From Paramacrobiotus richtersi (lineage: Eukaryota > Tardigrada > Eutardigrada > Parachela > Macrobiotidae): a stretch of DNA of 29,567 nt. Made by a program: the position numbers and the translations under genes. Shown here piece after piece: positions 10,087 to 19,480 of this stretch. Position 1 is the stretch's first letter, and the number at the start of each line of letters is the position of its first letter. Below the pieces are notes generated by a model. The model worked only from the letters and a program-made list of their open reading frames with translations, did not search any database and had not been told where the DNA came from. The stretch covers positions 1-29,567 of the forward strand of contig JAQGAU010000381.1 in the NCBI GenBank assembly GCA_034698045.1, given 5' to 3'.

Positions 10087-11901
10087 TATACGTCGATTTT
10101 GGCCAGCACCAGCACAGAATCGTTGATCAATTCACAAGTTCCAAAAATAGCCCAAATAAGTAAAGAAAAGTGATCTAGTCAGATAATAACCGTTTTTTTC
10201 CAAGTTACGCATACACCGCAACAGTGATGCAATGTCCGGAAATGCACACTCACAATTAGCAGGAAGACGTAGTGGCGATGTGGCCGATGGATGGGTATTC
10301 CCTAGCTAACTCACACGAATTAAGTCCCGAAGCACCGTGTCATTAAGACAACAAGATTAGCACAGTGAAATTTTCATTGAAATGTTTGAAAAGGTTGCAT
10401 ATTCGGTCTTACGTAAAACATGCAGCATATGCTGCAGCCTTGGTCGAAGTATACACGGAAAAATAGTGGAAAAAGTCAAAATACTATTTTTCTCAATATA
10501 ACAAAGTGGTTCTTTTAATTTGGGCAAACATTCGTTTTGTAATGTGTTACGTTTTGGTTGATAACATTCCCAAACTTTGCTGGACAATAGCCAATAAAGT
10601 TCTAGCTTTAGATTACACTTTTTCCTCCCAGAGCGTTTTCTGCAGGGATCAGCCAGTGACACCCATCTTAAGGTGATGCGGTCGCTTTTTTTGGAGCTCA
10701 ACAGATAACTGGTTTTAAGCAGACGATTGTCGAGAGTCATGAGGAGCAGATTTACCATGACATTTGCCAGAGTTTATTAATCGATAACCGGCTTGTGCCA
10801 TAATATTTTCGATTGCTCGTTCTGGTTACCGTATTCCTGCACAAGCAGAGCTACCTCTATCCGGAAAGATCCGGTCATTTCGTATCATTTCGTATCATGT
10901 ACGATGAAACTGGCTATCTTTGCGGTCCGGGAAAAAGGCCTAGACGAACCTGCCGATTATCTGTTAAACTCAGGCAAAAGAGCCCCGATGACCTTTAAAC
11001 TAAGATATATAAAATTCGTCGCCTAATCAAATTTTGCAACGGAATTCAGGTCTTCGTACGCTAGTACCAGTCACAGTCGAGCTTTCGCTTTGATCGGCGA
11101 TTGCTAACATTCGCCGGACTTCAGGTTTATCTGTAGTTTTGTACTTTCATGGTTCAGTTTCCTTCCTGACTTATTTTTTCAGTTCCGGCTGGAGCACTGC
11201 TCACTTATTTGTTTGACCATTTTTTTGCTATTTCGCTTTTGGCGACAGCAGTAAAAAATTTATTTTATGATTTTTTGTGCTCGACCAATGCCTGATATTT
11301 TTAGATTTTTAGTACTCGACCGTTCCAACGTACCGTTCATAGTTTTATAACCCATAGACTCCGCTCTCTAAACTTAGTTTTTGCAATTCGAATTTTGTTT
11401 TGCTCGATGACAGAATCTGTCCGCGACGGTGTTATCGGTAACACCCATTCGTTTCTCTGGAAGTTACCACTTTGTGAAACCAGTTTTTAACCATTTCAGT
11501 TAGAAGAGAAGGGAGGGAACTCATTTGGCTTTGGACATTTTCTTACCCCAAAACGAGATTGTCTAATAATATGCAACATTAAATGCATTTTTAGAACTCC
11601 GGACTAAAAAGACTCGGCACTTTAAATGTTTGTTTAATGGGGTTAACGTTTACTAGTGCAGGAATCACGATTCCTCTTACGCAAGCAGACTAGAGCCAGG
11701 GGAGAAAGACTGACACTTAAGTACAAACAACCACTCAAAATATTTAGCTACTGTTGGCAATCACGCATTAAAAAAACAAAAGCAACACAGTATATAATTA
11801 TAGTCAAGAGAATCTGAAATCACGAGAACGAATCTAAATAATCGCAATGAAAATGTGAACACTTTTCCAATCGACGAAATTCAAAACGTGAGCTTGTTCG
11901 T
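10087..11901. other. No convincing gene; one unsupported minus frame
   Basis: The minus frame 10357-10758 starts at ATG and is 133 codons long with Lys/Leu-rich composition and no motif. Its end is the inverted copy of the 60-bp dispersed repeat, so I do not call it a gene. From 10760 to 11900 there are only short frames in AT-rich DNA. Confidence 0.35.
10388..10455 (-). repeat. About 60-bp dispersed repeat, copy 2, with perfect palindrome
   Basis: This is the inverted copy of 8333-8395. Its centre contains the perfect 16-base palindrome TGCAGCATATGCTGCA at about 10423-10438. In the other copy the palindrome is broken by two substitutions. Sequence outside the block does not match between the copies. 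Confidence 0.7.
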
Positions 11902-11934
11902 GCTGCAGGTACACACGTCGCGTGCACCTGCAGC
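11902..11934. repeat. Stable short inverted repeat
   Basis: GCTGCAGGT at 11902-11910 pairs with ACCTGCAGC at 11926-11934. After one mismatch CAC/GTG extends the stem. It lies in otherwise featureless AT-rich DNA and has no T-run that would mark a terminator. Confidence 0.55.
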
Positions 11935-12254
11935 GCAGTTTAACAGAGAGCAAAGATAATGCCTTGCGTTCAGGCTGCATCGTATTACTTGTCTTCGGAA
12001 CACGTATAGATAGCTACCTATATCTGTAGGTTTTCTGCAAGTTGCTTGTTGCAACCTCATCAGTTAACGTTCTCAAGTGCAAACTGAATAGGCTTTTCTT
12101 TCCTTTCTAAATCGACTACTGCTGAGATCGCATACTTTCAGTCCGTTGTTTAAACCAACATTTTCTCAGCAGCCATATTTTTATACTTTAGCGCCTTTCA
12201 TGTTAGATATGGCACCGTTTTTACACCATTTCTACCCTATCGATTCCGGAGATA

Positions 12255-12535
12255 TACAGTACATCCCTACACGTCCCTTGCTTCCCCGCACATCCCTTAC
12301 TTTCCCGCACATTCTCGACCTCCCCGCATACGTCTTTACATCCCCAACCTCCCCACACATCCCTGGCCTCCCCGCATACAGCAAGATAAACGGGGAGGTC
12401 GAGGATGTGCAGACATATGCGGGGAGGTCGGGGATGTGTGGGGAGGTAAGGGATGTGCGGAAAGTAAGGATTGTGGGGAGGTAAAGGGTGGGCGGGGATG
12501 TCGGGGATGTGAAGGCATATGGAGGACGTACCTCC
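12255..12535. repeat. G-rich minisatellite arranged as an inverted repeat
   Basis: 12255-12374 is a C-rich array of degenerate units of about 20 bases, like CCTCCCCGCACATCCCT. 12391-12535 is the same family inverted (CGGGGAGGTCGGGGATGTG). The perfect inner stem is CCTCCCCG (12367-12374) with CGGGGAGG (12391-12398) around a 16-base loop. Four G runs at 12421-12452 fit the G3+N1-7 quadruplex rule on the plus strand, and four C runs at 12342-12373 give one on the minus strand. Long open frames on both strands here are by-products of the repeat, not genes. Confidence 0.8.
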
Positions 12536-13769
12536 CTGGGTATCACACGGGTTGGAAGTGGTGTAAAAACGAGGCCATAGACGAAACATCATGTGACCCA
12601 GTTTTCGAATGTGGGGAATCCGAATGTGACATTGGTTTTCCGCTGTAGTTTTTAGTTATTCGGATTTTGATGTACGTGGCGGCCGCGCGGATTATAGATT
12701 TAGAGCTATAGATATGACACTGATAATGCTGTTGAATGCGCCATAGTCGAAAACGGTGACAAATCAAACTTTCATCAAAAAATTAAGCCGGTATCTGCGA
12801 GTCAAAAGAAACTAGGTAACCGCTTTCCACTGATGCTCGCGATCAAAATCGGAGCTTTATGATGCTTTTGTTAGGGTTTTGGTTGTCGTACAAGTACGCA
12901 TGCCTCCATCTTCACGCTAATGAAGTGCCTTTTGCCCATTTATTGCATACCCGCCTCGAAACACTTGAGTGATTGGATCAGCAAGAATTTCAGATTCGCT
13001 GAACGCACTGGAACAAACTCGGCATTCTGTCGCGTTTGTCTGTTTTGATTTGTTTTTTTTTTCATAATAATGCATTAAACTTTAATAGATCTAGGATTCT
13101 AGCATTCTAGACCTTAACTTTTCTAGAGTTTGTCAAACGTTTTGCAGGTTTGTGTCTGCGAAATATTATTGTTTTTCTTTCCGTACTCAGTTGAAATTTG
13201 GTAGAGGATTCGTAAATCCTTAGCTAAGCACCAAGGATTGTGAATACTTGTTTGAAAGCAACAAGTTATTTGTGATGAGAGAGTTTATGAACGCTTAGTA
13301 CCCACACAAGCGAAGGACGTCCGAACGTACATCGAAGTCCGTTAACATGACGTAGATTTGATTTGCTAGAAACAGGACGAACAGATAATATTAAAATACT
13401 GACGGCTTTGCACCTGCACGAAACTTTGGACTAGCTTGCAGGGCCTTAAATAGTGAAAAGCTAAAGACTGACGCCCCCTGGAAGGGGGCGAGCGTGGCCC
13501 CCTGGGACGGTAGGTGAAATCGGCTTCCCTGCGGGCGGGAGTGTTATACGACAGCGTTTTCACAATGGCTACGTTTGCAGTTGTAAAATTGAATATTTCA
13601 CTCTGTAATGGAGAGATTTTGTGTACTGTCACAAGTATCGGCGAAATCAATCCTCCTCAACGGTCACAACAAGCTACGTTGTTATTTTTAAGAACCTGGT
13701 CGTATTCGAAAGTTGTTAGTGTCTAAAGTTTAAGATGGCGACATTAGAGATGGCAGGAGATTGACTTAC
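12536..13769. other. No gene recognised; GC hairpin at 13473-13489
   Basis: Mostly AT-rich DNA with motif-free short frames. GCCCCC (13473-13478) and GGGGGC (13484-13489) form a tight hairpin with loop TGGAA inside a GC-rich patch (13470-13545) that contrasts with its surroundings. Confidence 0.4.
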
Positions 13770-14618
13770 CGGTTTGGAAAGCGGGTCTCGGAATACGCTG
13801 TAAAAGTGAATTAGCTCTGTTGACCTTTGTGTCGTCGGCCATTCTGTACAGCCGTTGTGCTTTCTGATCCTGCCCTACAACAATGAGGTTCCGGTTTAGG
13901 CCGCTGTCAAATTCCGGTGTCAGCGGTATGTGTGTGGTGTACTGGAGGAGGGTTGCGTAAGCATCAGTCAGCGTGCGGGCACCACGCCTTTTCGCTGACC
14001 GACCGACTGCGAAAACTCTTTCACAAATGCTTAAGAAGCAAAAAATATTCGTTAGTTTTAACACCTGGGAATAATAGGTTTTGCGACAAATCCTGTGACA
14101 TTACAATAAGTCGTTCCAAATTCACCAGCAGCTGTGGATTTAGCTACCTCTTATAACGATTAAATTACTTGATTTTGGTCAGCAAGAACGAAGGCAGCAA
14201 ACTGTGTGGAAGCAGAACGGCAATCTGCATTTCGAAGGTCTGGAAGGTTTCGGCCGTCTGGAACGCGAAAGTCTAACTTGTTCGGTTATGTTGTACGTAG
14301 TTCAAACTTTATTGATATGTGCCATAAGTCGCATTCGCACTAGGGCCAACCTACGGTACGTTACGTAACGAAGGTATTGTGACGGTGACTAGGCCAGCGG
14401 TACTGAATGTGTGCCGTTTGTTTAACACAACTGCCTGCATTTTTCAGATATCCCAGTTAGGATACTGCAATGGGTTTCGGTCCAGTAGCATCAATTTAGA
14501 TCATACTTACATGTTGTTGTAGAGTATGGAGAGCGATGCGATCGTCGAGGAGTCAGGGAGAACTCCCAATATCCCGGTGGCTTATATATTCGACGACTGC
14601 CTGGGGATTGTCCCTGGA
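13770..14618 (-). CDS. Two phase-matched internal exons of an orphan gene
   Basis: The upstream exon 14511-14618 (108 bases) follows CAATAAGCAG and ends ACAACAT|GTAAGTA. It encodes a basic Ser/Pro/Tyr-rich piece (RRIYKPPGYWEFSLTPRRS). The downstream exon 13770-14006 (237 bases) follows GTTTTCGCAG and ends AACCG|GTAAGTC. It encodes RSAKRRGARTLTDAYATLLQ and NLIVVGQDQKAQRLYRMADD among others. Both exons are phase 1 in and phase 1 out, so they join in frame across a 503-base intron. Strong donors and a protein-like composition support a real gene continuing on both sides. No family is recognised. The upstream exon overlaps a plus-strand frame with its own acceptor (ATGTTGTTGTAG), so it is less sure than the downstream one. 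Confidence 0.45.
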
Positions 14619-14863
14619 CTGCTTATTGAGGTGGGCATATCATGTAACCCTCATTTGCGCAGTCCAGCACAGCTAAGCAATTGAAGGACACAGTATTTAC
14701 GGAAACAACTGCAGACAGTATCGATCTGTCAAACAAGAACGGCACCGTTTTTAACAAGAAACTAATATTTTCAGCTCCCTTTGACTTTTGTGCGGATTTT
14801 ATGCTCAAGTGAAATCAGGCTGAAACCATATTTTTTGAATTTTTTTTTGTGATCGAGGATATA

Positions 14864-15976
14864 CAGAGTGCGTTCCATTTACATGTGTCAGCCTTGAAGA
14901 AGAGCCCACAGTGACCCTCACAGACATGCCATTCTTTTCGTATCTAGATCCTTGACGGCACAATTCGTTTGCCTTCTCAACTCAAATAAAATCAAAAATT
15001 TGTAGCATACCAACCTAATTTATTAGAAAAATAAGACTGACCAGCACCCGAAACATCAGGCTGCCGAAACCCTTTATCAGCAACATGTTGCTTATCATGA
15101 GGAATTCTCCTACAATTTGGGGCATACACCAAAGTTCATGGGAAGATTCCTAGTGACGGTTGATGACCTATCCCTTAGTTACGGTACAGCGTCAATCAGA
15201 TGTAGTCTGCATTCAGTTGCTTCTTGTTGCGTTACCGGTTAGCTGCAACAGAAGATACTAGCTGCATACACCGCACAATTCCTACAGTTGTTGAGCTTCT
15301 TCAAGGCAATGACAGAATTGTAGCCTAAGTAATGTAGCATTTGTTCCAACCGCACGTCTTGCTATCACCAAAAAGAAAGGAATTCTGTAAGGCTTCTGCT
15401 AAACTCCTGTGCAGCGTCAGCACTTCAAATCTTCGTTAAATCCTCTCAAACTCACGACTCAAAGCAAATGGGTTCCTTGCCTGCGTTCTGGAAGCTGGCA
15501 TGGACGGAGAGTGGGACACTGCAGCCGTTAATATACCAGAACCGACAAACGCACTGTTCGGTTTTGGTAGATTGCACCCGCCGCAAAGGGGAACTTGGCT
15601 CGCTGGACGAGAATGTTTTGAGAATAACCTATAAATTCCGCTAAGTCGAATGCCGCGTAAGGGCTGTGTGGGACTATTTTTTCTTTTTGCCATGGCCCTC
15701 ACACGTTCATCGCACAAAGCTATTACGTTTCTGTGCTCTGTGACTAGAATAAAATCTCTTGTCTTTTCTGTTTGGAGTCAAGTGCTGTGGTGACTGCCTT
15801 TTGTAACTGCTGTCCCCTGAAATCCAGACATTTTCGATTACCAGAAACCTGTGGGTTTCTGAAGCGTATCTGTACTGTCTAACGAGTAACAGGAACGAAC
15901 GGAAAAACGTGCTGCGGCAAGGGGGAGAAACAAGGGTTTCTGGTAGATGGACACATGTAAATGGAACACCCTTCTG
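14864..15976. mobile_element. Tc1/mariner-type TIR element, 1.1 kb, no transposase seen
   Basis: The left end CAGAGTGCGTTCCATTTACA (14864 on) and the right end, read inward on the other strand, CAGAAGGGTGTTCCATTTAC (15976 back), are inverted copies of about 27 bases. They share GTTCCATTTACATGTGTC. Each end is flanked directly by TA (14862-14863 and 15977-15978). TA flanks and ends beginning CAG are the Tc1/mariner pattern. The size fits a mariner, but I could not find a DDE/D transposase in any frame, including minus frames 15436-15717 and 15707-16000. It is either fully decayed or non-autonomous. Confidence 0.65.
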
Positions 15977-15978
15977 TA

Positions 15979-16500
15979 TTACTGTAAAATATTTGAGCAA
16001 TTTGAGTATTATGCTTCATAGAGACTCTTCGTGAGCATCAACGGATAAAATAAACTGTTGCGTGAACTGTTTTGTTATGCGTTGCCTTGAACCGCAATAT
16101 CTTTGGGTTATTAGAAAGAAGAGAAAGAGAAATTGAAAAGCAAAAGGAAAAGATGATTACGAGAATGAGTTTGATGACAAGGAAAGTTCGGCGCCGAATA
16201 AGATTGGATTACCTCTCCATTTTCCTTCCCACCATGATGATAAACATCGCCAAGCTGCGCACGGCTACGAATTATGTATGGCTGGAAGAATTCCTGAACA
16301 TTCAGTTGTGCAGTTTTGATGACTTTGAGAGTTTTGTATTTTGTGAACTGAACAATACAAACGAGTTCTGACTTCTTCGGTCAAACATCGTACCTCATAT
16401 ATGTCGCAAAACATTAGCGTGACAAACATTAATGAGTAAACAGGCCCTACCTTGGAGGTTGGCCGGTGTGACAAACAGAGGGCTGAGTGTACATGACTAA
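15979..16500. other. No confirmed gene; probable copia LTR at the right
   Basis: The plus frame 16072-16371 (99 codons) has a charged stretch (ERREREIEKQKEKMITRMSL) but no recognised domain and starts at a non-ATG codon. Reading leftward, the LTR that begins at 16521 probably covers part of this stretch. Its far end was not identified. Confidence 0.3.
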
Positions 16501-16521
16501 CAAGAGTACTTCATTTTAACA
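16501..16521 (-). other. Start of a copia LTR
   Basis: On the minus strand the LTR begins TGTTAAAATGAAGTACTCTT at 16521, directly after a purine-rich tract (GGGCGGAGAGGGG, about 16522-16535) that can serve as the polypurine primer. LTRs begin with TG, and in copia elements pol commonly ends a few bases before the primer. The other end of the LTR was not found. Confidence 0.45.
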
Positions 16522-16543
16522 CCCCTCTCCGCCCAGTCCGCCG

Positions 16544-16657
16544 TCACTCCTTCACCCCGAGCAGCCGGTTGATGTTCTTGACCTTGATACCTCCGACAAT
16601 CTTCGTTAGTATGCCCGCTAGATTCCGATCCGTGGGTATGTAACTTATGGCGATCGC
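16544..16657 (-). pseudogene. Ty1/copia polyprotein C-terminus (RNase H end)
   Basis: The minus frame reads SYIPTDRNLAGILTKIVGG, then KNINRLLGVKE and TGA at 16546-16544. This is the conserved end of copia-type polyproteins, Y-x-x-T-x-x-N-x-AD-x-LTK-x-L, then a helix ending in LLG. It closes the RNase H domain. The usual Asp of NLAD is Gly here. A stop lies immediately upstream of residue one and the preceding RNase H sequence is not readable, so it is a truncated remnant. About 22 bases after the stop comes TGTTAAAA, the LTR start, which is the normal copia arrangement. Confidence 0.65.
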
Positions 16658-16997
16658 TTAATCGATTAAAAAAATTGGACTGGCGTTCCATCGTGTACCC
16701 CGTTTGAAGATTGCCATGCTGCAGCTCTTTAGACGCAACGCTGATGCGAACAGATATACTGGTTATCACGCAAGGGAAGTGTTTGTTGGCTATTCTCACC
16801 AAATTTCTGGTAAAATGGACTTACTGATTATGTGGTATACGGGGACGTTGTTGGTGAGCTTAGCGCACACTGGAGCTGCCTGTGGGAAAGAAGTAGCTGC
16901 AGTTGGTATAGTCCAAATGACTCCTTGGACGAATCCTCCGCCGTAGTGTGGCCTGTGTCGGGGTGATATCCCATTGAGGTTTCTGTTTTAAAAAGTC

Positions 16998-17240
16998 TTG
17001 CGCTGCCCGTGCTGCGACCTCGTTTACCCAAAGGAGGGCAATCCAAACCCGGTGCGGAATGCGCTGGTGAAGACATTAGAGCGGGGGGCGAATCGCGTTC
17101 TCATGGGGCAACAGGATGAGACAAAGTCGTTGAAGGGTCTCCTGGTTTTGCATAAACTTATTCTACTATCTCGCGGGCCATCGACCAAAGACGTCCTCAA
17201 GCTGGATGGAATAATTGGTTGGCGTGATTGTGCGAGGTGT
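16998..17240 (+). pseudogene. Possible LINE polymerase fragment (pre-reverse-transcriptase region)
   Basis: The plus frame contains VRNALVKTLERGANRVLMGQ and then SLKGLLVLHKLILLSRGPST. Several LINEs of the group seen at 2.5 and 4.9 kb have a similar linker between endonuclease and reverse transcriptase: a basic helix, then W-x-x-LL-x-LP-x-x-x-L-x-x-x-RG. The match is loose and no reverse transcriptase follows. The frame starts at TTG and runs on to 17450, but the end is tandem-repeat DNA. It could be a chance frame. Confidence 0.25.
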
Positions 17241-17394
17241 AATGTACGAATAAGAATAAGCTACAGAACCGCTTCACCACGAAGAAATCCCGCTTCTGGG
17301 TGCTTCATGTGTAGAAATGAAGCACGAATTACAACCGTGTATCACCCTGCCGATTACACGATATTTCACCGCCCGGTTATTTCACCGCGTCCTG

Positions 17395-17650
17395 GTACTA
17401 CGACATTTCGGCGCGGCTTACCTCGGCGACACAACAGACAGGCGCTGTAATGCTTAGGAGCGGCAACGTTTCGGCGCGCGACTTTTCGGACACAACACAT
17501 AGGCGCAGTAATGTTTAGGCGTTTTGACAAAATGGCGTCGTTTATTTTGGCGCACGACCTTTCGGCGACACAACACATTGGAACCGTAGTGTTTAGGCGC
17601 GGCAACATTTAGGAGATCTACACAGAATGGCGTCGGGAGTTTCGGCGCAA
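17395..17650. repeat. Degenerate tandem array, about 3 units of 65-100 bp
   Basis: Successive units share TTTCGGCGCG, CGGCGACACAACA and GTAATGTTTAGGCG in the same order, starting near 17405, 17467 and 17539, with a partial unit at 17638. Two units end in ATGGCGTCG. Unit length varies through internal insertions. The repeated minus frame CCVRKVARRN / CLLCRRGKPRRN is a by-product. Confidence 0.65.
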
Positions 17651-17851
17651 TTTAAAACTGGAATGGTGAACCCATACACTATCGCTGTGATATCAACACT
17701 TTATCAGGTCATGGTGAATTTCAGATAATACGTAAAACAGTAGAACGCAATTAAATCCGCTACTTCCACCAAATATGGGGTACAAATACGTCAAAATAGT
17801 GCAGTTAGACCTAGCCATCAGTAACTGACATGAATGATTGTGTATCTGTAT

Positions 17852-18257
17852 ATAATCGACCGGAGCGGAGCGAAGGTCTTCTATACTTAGCTTTAACGCA
17901 TTTTTGTCTGTCTGTTACGGAAGTGGACACATTTCTTCCGCGGACGATAACTCTCTTCAAAATGGTCCGATTTCCTTCAAATTTGACCCACATGTTCTTC
18001 ATTACGAGTTCTGGAGCCCTATTGTTTCTGAACCATACTTTTCGAAAAATAACAAAGTTATTAGGGTTACGAATGTAACGCTAATACCAGCCATTACCAG
18101 ACGAGACATACGGCTTAGAAGACTGAGCAAAGAGAAAAGCGCCTTGCGCAACTAAAAACAACAAAAATCGGATCTTGCTTGCACATATGAAAAACAGCCC
18201 TACGCTTTTAAGTATTAACTCCGATCTTCATCGGCAGCATCAGCGGAGAGCGATTAC
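17852..18257 (+). repeat. Dispersed 410-bp repeat, copy A
   Basis: It begins (A)TAATCGACCGGAGCGGAGCG and ends CAGCGGAGAGCGATTAC. Copy B at 27354-27766 matches along its whole length, including TGTCTGTTACGGAAGTG, AACAAAGTTATTAGG and CTTGCGCAACT. TAATCG at the start and CGATTA at the end form a very short terminal inverted repeat. It has no long ORF of its own and is probably a MITE or SINE-like element. It ends 37 bases before the stop codon of the MULE remnant. Confidence 0.75.
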
Positions 18258-18293
18258 GATTATCAGCAAAGAAATGCGTTACCGCTGCATCCA

Positions 18294-18333
18294 CTAGTCA
18301 GCTGTTTTCTTTCGTTGAATCTCCAGACTTCGA
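18294..18333 (-). pseudogene. Displaced C-terminal end of the MULE transposase
   Basis: Read leftward from the left copy of the target duplication (CGAAGT, 18332-18327), the codons are CTG GAG ATT CAA CGA and so on, giving LEIQRKKTAD and then TAG at 18296-18294. Without the 1.66-kb insertion this is in frame with the last visible transposase residues on the far side (DYLRGISRS). It is therefore the original C-terminus, separated from the rest of the gene by the inserted element. Confidence 0.8.
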
Positions 18334-18558
18334 CGGCTCGGCCAACTTTGCCTTTGCCGTTTATTTTGCCTTTGCCGTTTTCTTTGCCGTTTACAACTTT
18401 GCCGTTTGCAGTTTGCCTTTGCCGTGCTGTTTACCTTTGCCGTAACAGTTTGACGTTTATGCACTTTGCCTTTGCCGTACTTTAGCCGGTTTGCCGTTGG
18501 CACTTTAACTTAATAAAATGTTTTAAGGTTTTAACGGTAAATTACTAATTTGGCTATA

Positions 18559-18920
18559 CAGTAAGAGGCAGCCAAGTGTAGTCAACAGCGTTTGACACTG
18601 TTCCATCCTGTGCTGCACAGTTTTCAGGCTTATCTTCAGCCCTTTTCTAGGACAACTTTTTGTCCTCTATCCAACATACGGCAGAGTTTGCAGCTGCATA
18701 TCACCAGACTCTGCTCAAACCTGTTTGAACACATAGAGGTAGAGGTCGTTTTTGAGGGTCGTATAAAAATTCCATTCGCCAGACAAAACCAAACTTTATA
18801 CCTTAAAAGATAGTAGGATGAATGGAGCTCTGGAATAATTTACAAAAGTTACTATCAGGCTTCATGGTGGGCGCTAGAAGGGACTGAAACCAGTTGACTA
18901 CACTTGGCTGCCTCGGACTG
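18559..18920. mobile_element. 362-bp MITE nested in the left arm, TA target site
   Basis: The 28-base ends are inverted copies differing at two bases: CAGTAAGAGGCAGCCAAGTG (18559 on) and, from the other side, CAGTCCGAGGCAGCCAAGTG (18920 back), both continuing TAGTCAAC. They are flanked by TA at 18557-18558 and 18921-18922. Removing the insert with one TA makes the left arm read GGCTATATATACAG, identical to the same place in the right arm. This confirms both the boundaries and the order of insertion. Ends in CAG with TA flanks indicate a Tc1/mariner-mobilised MITE. Confidence 0.85.
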
Positions 18921-19187
18921 TATATACAGGTACATGCTATTGCTGCCATAATAATCTGACGTTTCTTAATGTATGCATACTTTGAAGAGTTAAAGCCACT
19001 ATTTATCAAATACAGTAAAAGTACCATGGAGCACTGTACCGGAATCTGTGCGGATTTCCCTACGGCGTTACCGGGACCATTCAGGCAACAATTCTGACGG
19101 GCATTAATAATAAACATATCAGCCTGACTAGGTCAGGGCTAAGACCCACAACTTCTGACTAGATTCGTTTCGGAAAACAATACTTAC

Positions 19188-19480
19188 GATCCCGGGCTTC
19201 TACTGGAACGTTGTCAGGTTGTCTGATACAGTTGAACACATCGTGCGACTCGGCATTGTTCGCAGTTTGCACAGATGAATAGCTGGAAGCAGGCACATTA
19301 TCAGCATGCAAAGAATCTTCGGAAAGGAAATACAGATATTCTTCATGAAACGTTTTGGTATGGTGAATATAACAGAACGGGTTACTATGATTCAGTTTCA
19401 AAAGGAACGCTTTTCTCATAAACGAAAGATTCTTCAGAAGAATAACCTGTTGACGCAATTCCCGCTCAAGTTTTCGGGCT
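19188..19480 (-). CDS. Possible exon inside the long-TIR element
   Basis: The minus frame gives a short leucine-rich helix (ARKLERELRQQVILLKNL) and then an acidic, Ser-rich part (EEYLYFLSEDSLHADNVPAS, QPDNVPVEARD). It ends at a strong donor, GGGATC|GTAAGTATT. The upstream acceptor (AGTAAACCAG ending at 19481) is weak. The frame runs through the donor for a few more codons only. If real, it is element-encoded or captured host coding DNA, since it lies between the two arms. No family is recognised. Confidence 0.25.

Noticed and set aside
12221..12592. Proline-rich frames on both strands (up to 123 codons)
   Set aside because: They are translation of the inverted G/C-rich minisatellite, and both strands give the same kind of peptide.
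14525..14630. Plus-strand exon (acceptor ATGTTGTTGTAG, then MESDAIVEESGRTPNIPVAY)
   Set aside because: It is plausible, but the donor GAG|GTGGGC is weak. The minus-strand reading has a strong donor and joins in phase with a second exon.
18294..18503. Lys/Arg/Gln-rich minus frame of 69 codons as a basic protein gene
   Set aside because: Most of it is translation of the TTTGCCGTTT subterminal repeats. Only its last dozen codons are transposase-derived.
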